From positions 1 to 64,000 of the forward strand of contig JAAWBX010000038.1 of assembly GCA_022792885.1 (NCBI GenBank): DNA of 64,000 bases, written 5' to 3'. Made by a program: the position numbers and the translations under genes. Every line of letters starts with the position of its first letter. Position 1 is the stretch's first letter. Shown here one piece after another: positions 31,993 through 41,217 of this stretch. The notes under the pieces were generated by a model. It made no database searches. It had not been told where the DNA came from and saw only the letters and a program-made list of their open reading frames with translations. The stretch comes from Lachnospiraceae bacterium. GTDB taxonomy: Bacteria > Bacillota > Clostridia > Lachnospirales > Lachnospiraceae.

Positions 31993-32797
31993 TCAATTTT
32001 TTGGCAAATACAGGATCAGCGTCCCTCCGGGAAAAAGTTCCGCCAGAATATAACCGCTCAGCTTTACCCCGTCTTCCCCGGCCTTCTCATACAACGGCCG
32101 CGCCATTTCTTTTTTCAAAATACAATCCCGGCCAGGAAACGCGAACATACAATAATACTCCTTCGCCGGAATCCGTTTCAAAAGCTTTTTCTGTTCCTCG
32201 GAAAAGCGATGCAGATCTTCCGCCCCAAAATCAAGGCCCCATTCGTACCCATACTCCTCCTTCTCCACCGCCGTTTCCGACAAATCTCCGACCGCCATCA
32301 GACGCACTTTGGGAAAAATCTCATCCGCCACCACCTTGGTAGCCGGCTTATACTTCGGGAATTTCTCCATGGAGCGCACCTGATCCATCGTAAAACTCCA
32401 GAAAAGTTCCGGAAGTTTTGTGTTTCCGACGGAAGCCGGACGTTTCAGCACCCCGTAAAACAGATTCTGATATAACGAAAGCTGTTTTTGAATCCTCTCC
32501 AAACGTCGGATCTGTTCTCCGATCTCCCTCTGTTTCCCGGCAAAAAAATCATAATAATCGATTTCCTCAAAACGTTTTTCCCTTTCGAACAGATTCTGAA
32601 TCTCCTCGATCGAAAATCCCAGTTTTCGATATAATTTTGCGAAAATCAGACGATTGATATCATTCATATTCATCAAAATATCTCGTCGTGCTCCCATCGA
32701 TGTGTTTGGCCTTTAAAAGACCCTTCTCCTCATAGAAACGCACGACGTGAACCGGCATCCCCAATACCTCCGCAATCGTCCCGATCTTGTACAGCAT
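31993..32797 (-). pseudogene. MerR-family regulator split by a +1 frameshift
   Basis: From ATG 32797 (GGGGAAGGG upstream) the frame encodes a MerR winged helix (Y-K-I-G-T-I-A-E-V-L-G-M-P-V-H-V-V-R-F-Y-E-E-K-G-L-L) ending Y-F-D-E-Y-E, then TGA at 32660-32662. The +1 frame continues at once with D-I-N-R-L-I-F-A-K-L-Y-R-K-L-G-F-S-I-E-E-I, the expected second half of the helix domain, then a coiled coil and a GyrI-like effector domain to 31993. Skipping one T (GAATGAT to GAAGAT) restores a 267-residue protein. The C-terminal part could be translated alone from ATG 32697. Inactivation, phase variation or a sequencing error are all possible. Confidence 0.8.
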
Positions 32798-32831
32798 GCC
32801 CTTCCCCCCTCTCAAAAACGAAATCTTCCTA

Positions 32832-32863
32832 TAAAAAAGCCTGCCGGCATAACCGACAGGCTC
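32832..32863 (-). terminator. Terminator of the SleB-type hydrolase gene
   Basis: AGCCTGTCGG/CCGGCAGGCT stem with a five-base loop and TTTTTTAT on the minus strand. Confidence 0.8.
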
Positions 32864-32883
32864 TCTGACCACAAATTAAAATA

Positions 32884-34170
32884 TTACCGCTGATAGAAAC
32901 AGTTTCCTCCAATCATGGTATAAGAAGAATAACTGGCCGTATTCGCGGTACTCGCGCTGCGGAAATAGAGATATCCGCCCACGTTATTCACACCGGCCAA
33001 AGCGTCGTTCGCCGCCTGGATAGCCGTGCCTCCCGGGCCGTTCGCCAGGTAAGACTGGAATGTTCCTCCCGTCGCAAACTGTCCCGACTGGTAAATCACA
33101 CCGCTGACGGAACCGGGAAACGCACCGGACCTCACACGGTTCAAAACCACATTCGCCACGGCGAGCATTCCGTCGTAACTTCCCGCTTCCACCCGGCAGA
33201 TGCAGGCCAGAAGATAAGCGTCATCCACGTTCGCCGGAGTGGACGGGCCCGTTGTAGTCGGCACGTTCACCCGATTGTTCGTCGCCTGAGAAGACGCGGC
33301 GCTCTGTTCCGCCGCCCGTCTCTGTCTCTCCTGTTCGGCTCTCCTGGCTTCCTCCGCTTCCTTCTCCTGCTGGATCCGGATCGCTTCCAGTTCCTCCGCG
33401 ATGGAGATCGCCTTGCCCGTCTTAAGCTCGATGCTCACGAACTCGGCCGCCACATAACCGCTCTGTCCCGCTTTAACCTCAATCTTTACCCATTCGCCCT
33501 GACGTTCCAGGACCTTGTAAGTCTCATTCTGATATACGACGTTCAGCACAGCGCCTTCCGGATCCGCCGTCTCGCGCACCTTCAGGCCGTCCGCCTGCAC
33601 GGTAGCGATCTGGTCGCAGACCTCAAACGCCAGCTTCTCCGCATCCAGCCCGGTGACAATATACTCGCTGCTCACCCAGCCGTCCACGCTGCCGGAAGCG
33701 ATATGGGTCCACCCCCCGTCCCCGTCCACTTCCACAATCTCCGCCGTACCCCCCGCATAAAGCTTGCCGACGACCTCCGCGTCAATGGCAGGGCTTATAC
33801 GAATATTCAGGTAATCATCCCCTGTCAATGTAGTCATTGCCACATTGGCAAATGCCTCCGAAACCTTCTCCTCAGCTTCATCTTGATTATCTGTAGCGCC
33901 GGACCCCTCTCCCTTCCTGTCATAAACAAGAAAAGAAATTCCGTTCTTCGCCTCGGTGAACACGTTTACACTGTACTCCGAGTGGCCGATCTGGCCATCC
34001 CTCTTAATTACATCCATGAATGTGGTCAATTCTTCTGTAGATGTTACTTTCGAAGCTTCTTCCGCATGGACCTGCATCGGCGCCATAAAGCTGGAGCAGA
34101 TCATAGAAACACCGAAAAATGCAGCCGTCAAAGGAACTGACAAGCGGCATCTCGTCTTTCTTGCCATCAT
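32884..34170 (-). CDS. Secreted SH3-domain cell-wall hydrolase (SleB-type)
   Basis: 428 residues. A Sec signal peptide ends near V-H-A-E-E (residue 36). Two bacterial SH3 domains lie at about 110-170 and 190-250 (L-N-I-R-I-S-P, L-K-V-R-E-T-A), then a charged coiled coil at about 255-295, a Ser/Thr-rich linker, and a Hydrolase_2/SleB domain from about 315 (L-L-A-C-I-C-R-V-E-A-G-S-Y-D-G-M-L-A-V-A-N-V-V-L-N-R-V-R). SleB-type enzymes are lytic transglycosylases that cut cortex or wall peptidoglycan. The exported, SH3-bearing form suggests wall remodelling rather than germination only. It has its own promoter and terminator. Confidence 0.9.
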   Translation of the reverse strand: MMARKTRCRLSVPLTAAFFGVSMICSSFMAPMQVHAEEASKVTSTEELTTFMDVIKRDGQIGHSEYSVNVFTEAKNGISFLVYDRKGEGSGATDNQDEAEEKVSEAFANVAMTTLTGDDYLNIRISPAIDAEVVGKLYAGGTAEIVEVDGDGGWTHIASGSVDGWVSSEYIVTGLDAEKLAFEVCDQIATVQADGLKVRETADPEGAVLNVVYQNETYKVLERQGEWVKIEVKAGQSGYVAAEFVSIELKTGKAISIAEELEAIRIQQEKEAEEARRAEQERQRRAAEQSAASSQATNNRVNVPTTTGPSTPANVDDAYLLACICRVEAGSYDGMLAVANVVLNRVRSGAFPGSVSGVIYQSGQFATGGTFQSYLANGPGGTAIQAANDALAGVNNVGGYLYFRSASTANTASYSSYTMIGGNCFYQR

Positions 34171-34305
34171 AAACCTCCTAAACTCGATCTCTTCCGAATG
34201 ACTGAAATCTTTTTATTCCGTCGCAATATATCCTACAAAATGTCCAAACGCCGTGTAACATACCCGACGGGTTATTAAAATATATTACAACTTTGTTACA
34301 AATAC

Positions 34306-34334
34306 ATCTTAACAGACTTAACAGTTTTTGTCAA
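34306..34334 (-). promoter_or_regulatory. Sigma-A promoter of the SleB-type hydrolase gene
   Basis: Minus-strand TTGACA (34329-34334) and TAAGAT (34306-34311) with a 17-base spacer. The leader to the ATG is about 130 bases. Confidence 0.65.
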
Positions 34335-34458
34335 GCCTTCCCCACCTGTCCTCATTTTTTCCGGCAAAAAAAGGGCTCTTCTTACCACTTTTTCCATTTT
34401 TCCCTATAATTAGGGTCAATTCTCCAAAATATTCCCATGATATTGCGCTTTTTCCCAC

Positions 34459-34495
34459 AAAAAAGAATCGAAGAAAACCTGCTTTTCTTCGATTC
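34459..34495 (-). terminator. Terminator of the ktrB-ktrA-methyltransferase unit
   Basis: A perfect 13-base stem GAATCGAAGAAAA/TTTTCTTCGATTC with a five-base loop, followed by TTTTTTG on the minus strand. Confidence 0.85.
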
Positions 34496-34537
34496 CCGCC
34501 TTTTCAGAAAAATCCAAATTATAAATTTTTTATAAAC

Positions 34538-35320
34538 TCAACCCGGCTTCCGCCTCTGCCTCGCCGCCTCATACATCAGAAGCCCGGCCGCCATGGATGC
34601 GTTCAGGGACTCCACCTCCCCCGCCATCGGAATCCGGACGCGCTTCCCGGCCGCCAGAATCGCTTCCCGACTCAGGCCATTGCCTTCGTTTCCGATCAGA
34701 AAAGCCGTCGGTCCGCGATAATCCGCCTCCGTATAGTCCAGACTCTCCGTCGGCGCGGCGGCGTAGCAGACGATTCCGCGCGCGCTCAGATCCCCGATCG
34801 CCTCCGCAAGATCCGGTACCGTACAAAACGGTACCCGATAAATCGAACCCATAGTCGCGCGGACAACCTTCGGATTGTAAATATCCACCGTGTCACCCGA
34901 CATAACGACCCCTGTCACCCCGGCGCCTTCGCCGGTCCGAAGAACGGTTCCCAGATTCCCCGGATCCTGCAGCTTCTCCAAAATCAACAGCAGCGGAATT
35001 TGCCGACCGGATAAAATTTCCTTCAAAGTCCTCTCCCGCTGCCGGACAAGCGCCAGTACGCCCTGCGGAGTCTGAGTATCGGAGACGGTTCGAAACACCG
35101 AATCCGAAAGAATCTCCACCGGGATTCGGCCCCACCCGGCCACTTCACCGGCTCCGACATGGCTCTCGGAAATATAAACCTCCGCCACCAGGTCTTTCGG
35201 GGCTTCCTTACACATTTTCTCACCCTCGACCAGAAACAGGCCGGCCTCCCGCCGGGCTTTCGCCTGTTTTCGCAGATGAAGCAAACGTTTCACTTTCGGA
35301 TTTGACACGCTTGTTATCAT
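34538..35320 (-). CDS. TrmH/SpoU-family RNA 2'-O-methyltransferase
   Basis: 260 residues. An N-terminal L7Ae-like substrate-binding domain (L-F-L-V-E-G-E-K-M) precedes the SPOUT knot with its three motifs: D-P-G-N-L-G-T-V-L-R-T, I-G-N-E-G-N-G-L-S and L-N-A-S-M-A-A-G-L-L. It methylates ribose 2'-O in 23S rRNA or tRNA with SAM; the exact site cannot be told. The gene follows ktrA by about ten bases. Confidence 0.9.
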   Translation of the reverse strand: MITSVSNPKVKRLLHLRKQAKARREAGLFLVEGEKMCKEAPKDLVAEVYISESHVGAGEVAGWGRIPVEILSDSVFRTVSDTQTPQGVLALVRQRERTLKEILSGRQIPLLLILEKLQDPGNLGTVLRTGEGAGVTGVVMSGDTVDIYNPKVVRATMGSIYRVPFCTVPDLAEAIGDLSARGIVCYAAAPTESLDYTEADYRGPTAFLIGNEGNGLSREAILAAGKRVRIPMAGEVESLNASMAAGLLMYEAARQRRKPG

Positions 35321-35329
35321 AGGGCCTCC

Positions 35330-35977
35330 TTAAAACAGATTTTCAATCGCCCTGGTTTCCCCGACAATAATGTAAATATCCCCCGGCTCCAGAGGTTTTT
35401 CCGGATCCAGCCGGGTAACGATTTCCCCGTCTTTCTCCGCACGGGCGATGACATTCAATCCCTTTTGACGCAAAGCCAGCCCGGACAGGGTCTTCCCCGC
35501 CCACTCCTCGGGCACCGTAAGTTCCGCCATACTGATATTTTCGGAAAGTTCCGCCATGTCCACAAAACGCCCGGCCACCAGGCTTCTTGCCACCCGGACT
35601 CCCATGGAACGTTCCGGCAGAATCACCTCATCGGCCCCCAGTTTCCGTAAAACCGCCTCATGAAGTTCATTCTGCGCCCGCACAAGCACGTAAGGGACCC
35701 CGCTCTCTTTGGCCGCCATCGTAACCATAATCGACGCCTCCAGATTATTGGCCAGAGCGACCGCAACTCCGTCCAATCCCTCCAGCCCAAGCTCTTCCAG
35801 CACCGCCGGATCCGTAAGATCCGCCCGCACCGCCTGAGTCACCATCGGCGCAATACTGTTCACCCGCTCCTCGTCCATGTCCGCCGCCAGCACCTGACAC
35901 CCCTGTTCCGCCAGCGTTTTCGCAATACTGTATCCGAATTCCCCCAGCCCTAAAACCGCAAATTCTCTTGTCCGCAT
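35330..35977 (-). CDS. ktrA: KtrA/TrkA-type potassium channel regulator
   Basis: 215 residues. An N-terminal RCK domain has the nucleotide-binding G-L-G-E-F-G at 10-15 and an acidic strand end (A-A-D-M-D-E); the C-terminal RCK_C domain runs from about 140. It forms an octameric ring gating KtrB according to ATP/ADP or c-di-AMP. It sits directly after ktrB, the standard pair. GGGAGGAG precedes the ATG. Confidence 0.93.
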   Translation of the reverse strand: MRTREFAVLGLGEFGYSIAKTLAEQGCQVLAADMDEERVNSIAPMVTQAVRADLTDPAVLEELGLEGLDGVAVALANNLEASIMVTMAAKESGVPYVLVRAQNELHEAVLRKLGADEVILPERSMGVRVARSLVAGRFVDMAELSENISMAELTVPEEWAGKTLSGLALRQKGLNVIARAEKDGEIVTRLDPEKPLEPGDIYIIVGETRAIENLF

Positions 35978-36011
35978 CCCGCTCCTCCCTCCGCGACCTC
36001 TCTTTTTAACA

Positions 36012-37373
36012 CTATCCGATCAGAATCCGCTCTTCCGGAAGCTGAATATTCGCCGTTCGCTTTCCTCTTCTGGCCGCGATCGCCATCGCCAGAGTGATCG
36101 GACCGATACGTCCCATAAACATCAGCGTGATAATCACGCATTTCCCCGCCTGGCTAAGCGCTCCCGTGATCCCCCGGCTAAGCCCCACGGTCCCCACCGC
36201 GGAAACCGTTTCGAAAAGCAGCGAATCCAGCGGAAAACTCTCCGTTATGCACAAAATCATGGTTCCCGCAAAAACCGCCGATATCCCGATCGCCAGCACG
36301 GCCAGAGCCGTCCTCACATTCTTCTCCGAAATCCTGCGCCCGAAAACCTGACTGCTCTCCCGTCCCCGTATCACCGACCAGACCGACAAAATCACCAGGG
36401 CAAACGTCGTCGTTTTGATACCTCCGGCCGTCCCGGCGGGAGAACCTCCCACCAGCATCCAGACATAAGACACCATAAGGCTTCCGGCGGATAAACTCCC
36501 CTGCGGCACGGAAAAAAATCCGGCCGTTCGGAATGTCACTGACTGAAACAAAGCCGCTAGCCACTGTTCTCCGGGGCTCATGGCGCCCAGCGTTTCCGGA
36601 TTCTTATGTTCAAACAGAAAGATCAGCAAAGTCCCGATCACGAGCATCAGCCCCGTCGCGGCCAGCACGACCTTCGTGTGCAACGTCAGCCGCTGAAAAA
36701 ATCTCGTTTCCCGGTTCTTCTGCTCCCTTTTGATACCGCCCAGAATGTCCCACCAGACAAAAAATCCCAGACCGCCCAATATAATTAGCGCCATGGTAAC
36801 CGCATTCAGCCAGACGTTCGCCGCGTAAGGGCTCAGGCTTGCCTCGCCCAGAAGATCGATGCCCGCATTGCAAAAAGCGGACACCGCCAGAAATACCGAC
36901 TGCCAGATTCCTTCTGCCAGACCAAACTCCGGCACAAAAACAAAAGCATAGCAGACCGCCCCGATCCCTTCCACCAGAAAAGTTCCAAACGCCACTTTCT
37001 TTAATAAGGAAGAAATGCCTCCCAAACCGCTCAGATTGTAGGTATCCTGAACCAGCATCCGATCCTTGATCGTCATTCGCCTGCCCACGATCACAAAAAC
37101 CAGCATCGTAACCGTGATAACTCCCAGCCCGCCCAACTGAATCAGACAAAGAATCACGATCTTGCCGAACAGGCTCCAGTGAAATGCCGTTGTAACCGTT
37201 GTCAACCCCGTCACACAAACGCTTGTCGTCGACGTGAAAAGAGCATCCAGAAAACCCGTGCCCTGCCCGTCGGCCGAAGCCGACGGAAGCATCAGAAGAA
37301 AAGCTCCCGCCAGAATCGCCAATGCGAAACCCACGGCAATGATCTGCGTCGTTGTTAAATTCAATCTCTTCAT
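36012..37373 (-). CDS. ktrB: KtrB/TrkH-type potassium transporter
   Basis: 453 residues with about ten hydrophobic segments and pore loops carrying the selectivity-type glycines: T-T-S-V-C-V-T-G-L-T-T, C-N-A-G-I-D, T-F-R-T-A-G-F and S-A-V-G-T-V-G-L-S. It is the ion-conducting subunit of the Na+-dependent Ktr potassium uptake system. It lies upstream of ktrA with a 34-base gap. Confidence 0.93.
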   Translation of the reverse strand: MKRLNLTTTQIIAVGFALAILAGAFLLMLPSASADGQGTGFLDALFTSTTSVCVTGLTTVTTAFHWSLFGKIVILCLIQLGGLGVITVTMLVFVIVGRRMTIKDRMLVQDTYNLSGLGGISSLLKKVAFGTFLVEGIGAVCYAFVFVPEFGLAEGIWQSVFLAVSAFCNAGIDLLGEASLSPYAANVWLNAVTMALIILGGLGFFVWWDILGGIKREQKNRETRFFQRLTLHTKVVLAATGLMLVIGTLLIFLFEHKNPETLGAMSPGEQWLAALFQSVTFRTAGFFSVPQGSLSAGSLMVSYVWMLVGGSPAGTAGGIKTTTFALVILSVWSVIRGRESSQVFGRRISEKNVRTALAVLAIGISAVFAGTMILCITESFPLDSLLFETVSAVGTVGLSRGITGALSQAGKCVIITLMFMGRIGPITLAMAIAARRGKRTANIQLPEERILIG

Positions 37374-37392
37374 AAAATCATCTTTACCGAAA

Positions 37393-37917
37393 TTATTTAC
37401 CCGGATAACAGATCACGCTCTCCACTTCATAGCTGCTTAACCGCTCTCTTCCCTTTAACCCGGCCAGCTCCATCAAAAAGCAGATCTTTACCACCTCGCC
37501 GCCCAATCCTTCCACCAGTTTTGTAATCGCCTCGATCGTCCCGCCGGTAGCGATCAGATCATCGATGATGACCACCTTCTGCCCGGGGCGCACCGCATCC
37601 TTGTGCATCTCCACCGTCGCGCTGCCATACTCCAGATCATAGCTGATTTCCACCGTCTCACAGGGAAGCTTCCCTTTTTTCCGCACCGGAACGAACGCTT
37701 TGCGAAGGTTATAGGCAACCGGCACGCCAAAAATAAATCCCCTGGATTCCGGCCCGACTACCACATCAAAATCCAACCCCTCCAGGCGTCTCTGTATCTC
37801 GTCGATCGCCAAATGAAGGCCGTCCGCATCCTGCAGTACACTGGTCACATCCCGAAAAATAATGCCTTCCTCCGGAAAATCCGGAATGCTTCTCACATAT
37901 TCTTCCATTTTTTTCAT
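37393..37917 (-). CDS. apt: Adenine phosphoribosyltransferase
   Basis: 174 residues, the family length. The PRPP-binding loop V-V-I-I-D-D-L-I-A-T-G-G-T is intact and an early R-S-I-P-D-F-P-E-E-G-I-I-F-R-D-V-T is diagnostic. It salvages adenine to AMP. It follows recJ, an arrangement common in Firmicutes, where relA often comes next; here ktrB follows instead. Confidence 0.95.
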   Translation of the reverse strand: MKKMEEYVRSIPDFPEEGIIFRDVTSVLQDADGLHLAIDEIQRRLEGLDFDVVVGPESRGFIFGVPVAYNLRKAFVPVRKKGKLPCETVEISYDLEYGSATVEMHKDAVRPGQKVVIIDDLIATGGTIEAITKLVEGLGGEVVKICFLMELAGLKGRERLSSYEVESVICYPGK

Positions 37918-37978
37918 GATCGTTTCTCCTGATCTTATTATTACTTTACAGATTTACAATGTATGTTTTACCACAATA

Positions 37979-39754
37979 TTATAAAACAGGATCCTGAATT
38001 CGGCAATACTGCCGGATGGAAATCTGCAGGCTTCTTTGCCCGCGGTATTCGTTGATTTCCGGATAGTAAATAAACGCCACATCTATTGCGTTCTTCTGCC
38101 CCGCCTTCAGTTTTTCCACTTCCTCAGGTCCAAACTCTTCCGTTAAAAAAACAAAAAACTCTTCGATATCTCCATAGTATATGGCATCCATCCGGCAGCG
38201 TTCCCGATTTTCCACGCGCAGCTTCAAAACATTACCATTTTTCCCGATCACCCACGCGCCGAGTAAAGCGAAGTGCGCCTCGGCAAATACCGGCTTCGGA
38301 TTCCCGTTTCCGCAGGGCTCCAGAAGCTCCAGTTCCTCAACAAATTTCTCGCTGATACAGTGAATCGGCATCGGAACATCGATTCGGATCGTTCGGCGAA
38401 AATCCTCCCCGGTCAGCCGGCAGGCTTCGTTAAGCCGGCGGCGAAACGCTTCCAGATTCTCTTCCTGCAAAGACAGCCCCGCCGCCATGGGATGTCCGCC
38501 GAAATCAAGGAACAGGTCTTTACAAACCTGGAGTTCCTCAAACATGGAATAACAGGCAACGGAGCGGCCGGATCCTTTCAGCCCCTCTCTCGACCGGGTC
38601 AGAACAATAACCGGACGGTTATATCTCTCCCGCAGCCGCCCGGCGATAATACCGGCCAGGCTTTCATGGCAATCCGGCAGAAACGGGATCAGGATCTTGT
38701 CATTCTTCAAAGAACTCTCCTCGATCTGTGCGATGGCCTCCCTCTCCCCGGCCGTCGTCATTCCTTTTCGCCTCTCGTTCAAAACCTTCAGATTCAACGC
38801 CAGTTCTTCGGCCTCCTCCTCGCTCTCGCTCAGAAGCAGCTTTAAAGACTGTTTCGCCGTCTCCAAACGGCCTCCCGCATTCAGACAAGGGCCGATGATA
38901 TAGGCCAAATGGTAAGCGCTCAACCGCTCCCGGTGAATGCCGTTCACATCTATCAAATGCGACAGCCCCCGGTTCCTTGTCCGCTTCATCCGGGCCAGCC
39001 CCTGCTTCACCAGAATGCGGTTCTCCCCTTTCAGCTCCATCACATCCCCCACCGTAGCCAGCGCCGCAAACTCCCAGAAAGGCTCAAGTTCCTCTTCCGG
39101 CAAACCTCTCTTCCCATATAATGTCTGCACCAGTTTAAAAGCCACCGCACCGCCGCATAATCCCTTAAACGGATACGGACAATCCCTTAGCTTCGGATCG
39201 ACAATCGCGTCCGCCGGCGGCAAAATCTCTCCCGTTTCATCGAAAGGTACTTCATGATGGTCGGTGACAATGACCGTCATACCGAATCTTTTCGCCTCTG
39301 TCAGAGCTTTCCCCGCACTGATGCCGTTATCGCAGGTCAGGATCGTATCGACTCCGGCCGCCTTGGCCTCCTCGATCATGCGCACATTGACGCCGTATCC
39401 GTCCCGGATCCGCTCGGGAATATCCACGTCCACCCGGGCGCCCAGCCGGGTAAGAGCGGTAAACAAAATATAAGAAGCGCTGATCCCGTCAATATCATAA
39501 TCTCCGATGACGCGAATCAAAACCTTCTCGTTTATCTTCTTCAAAAGAAGGTCCGCCGCTTTTTCCATATCTTTCATAAGCCTCGGATCCGGAAGCTTAT
39601 CCGCCTCCGGATGTAAATACGCATCCACCGCATCTTCCCCGACGACATCCCGATTGCGGATGATCCGCGCCAACACCGGACTGATTCCGAATGTTTCCGC
39701 CAACGCGTTAAAGTCTGCCCGTTTTGTTTCTACAATCCACTTATCCGAACGCAT
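37979..39754 (-). CDS. recJ: Single-stranded-DNA exonuclease RecJ
   Basis: 591 residues from ATG 39754; an upstream in-frame start would add a basic tail not typical of the family. The DHH motifs are G-D-Y-D-I-D-G at 84-90, C-D-N-G at 141-144 and D-H-H at 165-167. DHHA1 follows (G-G-H-P-M-A-A-G), then an OB-fold. It degrades 5' single strands in recombination and mismatch repair. A terminator after the DUF1015 gene separates it from the serCA operon. Confidence 0.93.
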   Translation of the reverse strand: MRSDKWIVETKRADFNALAETFGISPVLARIIRNRDVVGEDAVDAYLHPEADKLPDPRLMKDMEKAADLLLKKINEKVLIRVIGDYDIDGISASYILFTALTRLGARVDVDIPERIRDGYGVNVRMIEEAKAAGVDTILTCDNGISAGKALTEAKRFGMTVIVTDHHEVPFDETGEILPPADAIVDPKLRDCPYPFKGLCGGAVAFKLVQTLYGKRGLPEEELEPFWEFAALATVGDVMELKGENRILVKQGLARMKRTRNRGLSHLIDVNGIHRERLSAYHLAYIIGPCLNAGGRLETAKQSLKLLLSESEEEAEELALNLKVLNERRKGMTTAGEREAIAQIEESSLKNDKILIPFLPDCHESLAGIIAGRLRERYNRPVIVLTRSREGLKGSGRSVACYSMFEELQVCKDLFLDFGGHPMAAGLSLQEENLEAFRRRLNEACRLTGEDFRRTIRIDVPMPIHCISEKFVEELELLEPCGNGNPKPVFAEAHFALLGAWVIGKNGNVLKLRVENRERCRMDAIYYGDIEEFFVFLTEEFGPEEVEKLKAGQKNAIDVAFIYYPEINEYRGQRSLQISIRQYCRIQDPVL

Positions 39755-39848
39755 TTTCTGTAAGTCTCTTCTTTCTCTTTTTTCCCAGTATACTATTTGT
39801 CGGCGGCAGACACAACGTTTTTTTCCGGACTCCCTTTTTCCGGGCAGC

Positions 39849-39871
39849 AAAAAGGCGTACCGAAGTACGCC
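39849..39871 (-). terminator. Terminator of the serC-serA-DUF1015 operon
   Basis: GGCGTAC-TTCG-GTACGCC hairpin with a UUCG loop, followed by TTTTTG on the minus strand. Confidence 0.8.
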
Positions 39872-39923
39872 AGTCAAAAACAAGCCGGAAATTTTCTGCT
39901 TATACCTGCATTCCGCCCGCTCC

Positions 39924-41165
39924 TCACGACAACTTATGCAGAAACAGCCCGCTTAACAGCTTCGGTTCAAACCAGGTCGATTTCGGCGGCATCAACTGCC
40001 CCTGATCCGCCACGTCAAACAGTTCCTTCATGGAAGTCGGGTACAGGGCAAAGGCAACCTTCATATCCTCCCCGCACCGCCGTTCCAGTTCCGAAAGCCC
40101 CCGGATCCCACCGATAAAATCGATTCTCGTATCCGTCCGGGGATCTCCGATCCCCAACACCGGCCCCAGCACCTGATCCTGCAAAACGGACACGTCCAGA
40201 TCTTTCACCGGATCTTCGAATGCGGCCCCGTCCTTCGGCCCGGCCGCATACCAGCACCCGTCCAGATACATGGCAAACTCCCGCTTCTTCGTCGGGTGAA
40301 ACGGCGCCGTCTCCGCTTTACGAACCTCCCAGCCGATCTCCTTCAATTTCCGTAAAAAAGCCTCGGAAGTCAGACCGTTCAAGTCCCGGACCACCCGGTT
40401 GTAATCCATGATATGTAATTCCTCTTCCGGAAAAAGCACCGAGAGGAACGTATTAAAAGGCTCCTTCCCCGTATAATCCGGACAGGCTTCCCGCCTGAGT
40501 CCTCCCACTTTTACCGCCGAGGCGGCCCTGTGATGCCCGTCGGCAATATACGTATTGGGTACCCGCAAAAAAGCCTCCTCCAAAGCTTTCACCCGCTCCG
40601 GGTCGCTCAGCTTCCAGACTTTCTGGAAAACGCCGGCCCGGGACACAAAATCATACAAAGGCTCCTGCCTCTTCCCCTCCGCCACAATCGCGCGAATATC
40701 ATCCCGATTGCGGTAAGCCAGAAAAATCGGGCCGGTCTGAACGTCGCAGATGTCGATATGACGAATCCGGTCGGCCTCCTTCTCCGCTCTCGTCAGCTCA
40801 TGTTTCCGGATAACGCCCTCCCGATAATCGTCCACGGAAGAACAGGCCACAATCCCGGTCTGACTGCGCCCGTCCATAGTCTGCTCATAAATATAGTAAC
40901 ACGCATCCGGATCTTCCAGGAAAATCCCTTCCCGGATCCGCTCCCGGATCATATCCCGGGCTTTCTCGTATACCGGCCGGCTGTACATATCCGTCTCCTC
41001 GGAAAACTGCGTCTCCGGCCGGTCGATCCCCAGAAAGGACAACGGCTCTCTCTTTACTTCCTCTCTGGCCTCCGACCGGTTATATACATCATAAGGGAGG
41101 GCGGCCACCCTGGCGGCCACCTCCCGGTTCGGCCTTACACAATAAAACGGTTTTACGATCGCCAT
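39924..41165 (-). CDS. DUF1015 family protein
   Basis: 413 residues. The family marks are A-L-P-Y-D-V-Y near residue 24, D-C-Y-Y-I-Y-E-Q-like strands and Y-I-A-D-G-H-H-R-A-A-S-A near 225. DUF1015 proteins are ParB-fold-like and in Clostridia often sit beside serA and serC, as here, suggesting an undefined link to serine metabolism. Cytoplasmic; no signal peptide. GGAG upstream of the ATG. Confidence 0.88.
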   Translation of the reverse strand: MAIVKPFYCVRPNREVAARVAALPYDVYNRSEAREEVKREPLSFLGIDRPETQFSEETDMYSRPVYEKARDMIRERIREGIFLEDPDACYYIYEQTMDGRSQTGIVACSSVDDYREGVIRKHELTRAEKEADRIRHIDICDVQTGPIFLAYRNRDDIRAIVAEGKRQEPLYDFVSRAGVFQKVWKLSDPERVKALEEAFLRVPNTYIADGHHRAASAVKVGGLRREACPDYTGKEPFNTFLSVLFPEEELHIMDYNRVVRDLNGLTSEAFLRKLKEIGWEVRKAETAPFHPTKKREFAMYLDGCWYAAGPKDGAAFEDPVKDLDVSVLQDQVLGPVLGIGDPRTDTRIDFIGGIRGLSELERRCGEDMKVAFALYPTSMKELFDVADQGQLMPPKSTWFEPKLLSGLFLHKLS

Positions 41166-41217
41166 ACTGTTCTCCTTCCGATATAAAATAACCGGCGTCC
41201 GTCATTTTCGCAATATA

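Larger units (their letters stand above)
34171..34537. other. Intergenic region with a promoter and a terminator
   Basis: No gene. It holds the hydrolase promoter (34306-34334), AT-rich leader DNA with the repeated word TTGTAA, and the terminator of the methyltransferase unit (34459-34495). Confidence 0.6.

Noticed and set aside
34200..34300. Short TTGTAA repeats in the hydrolase leader as an operator
   Set aside because: Only two copies in AT-rich DNA; could easily be chance.
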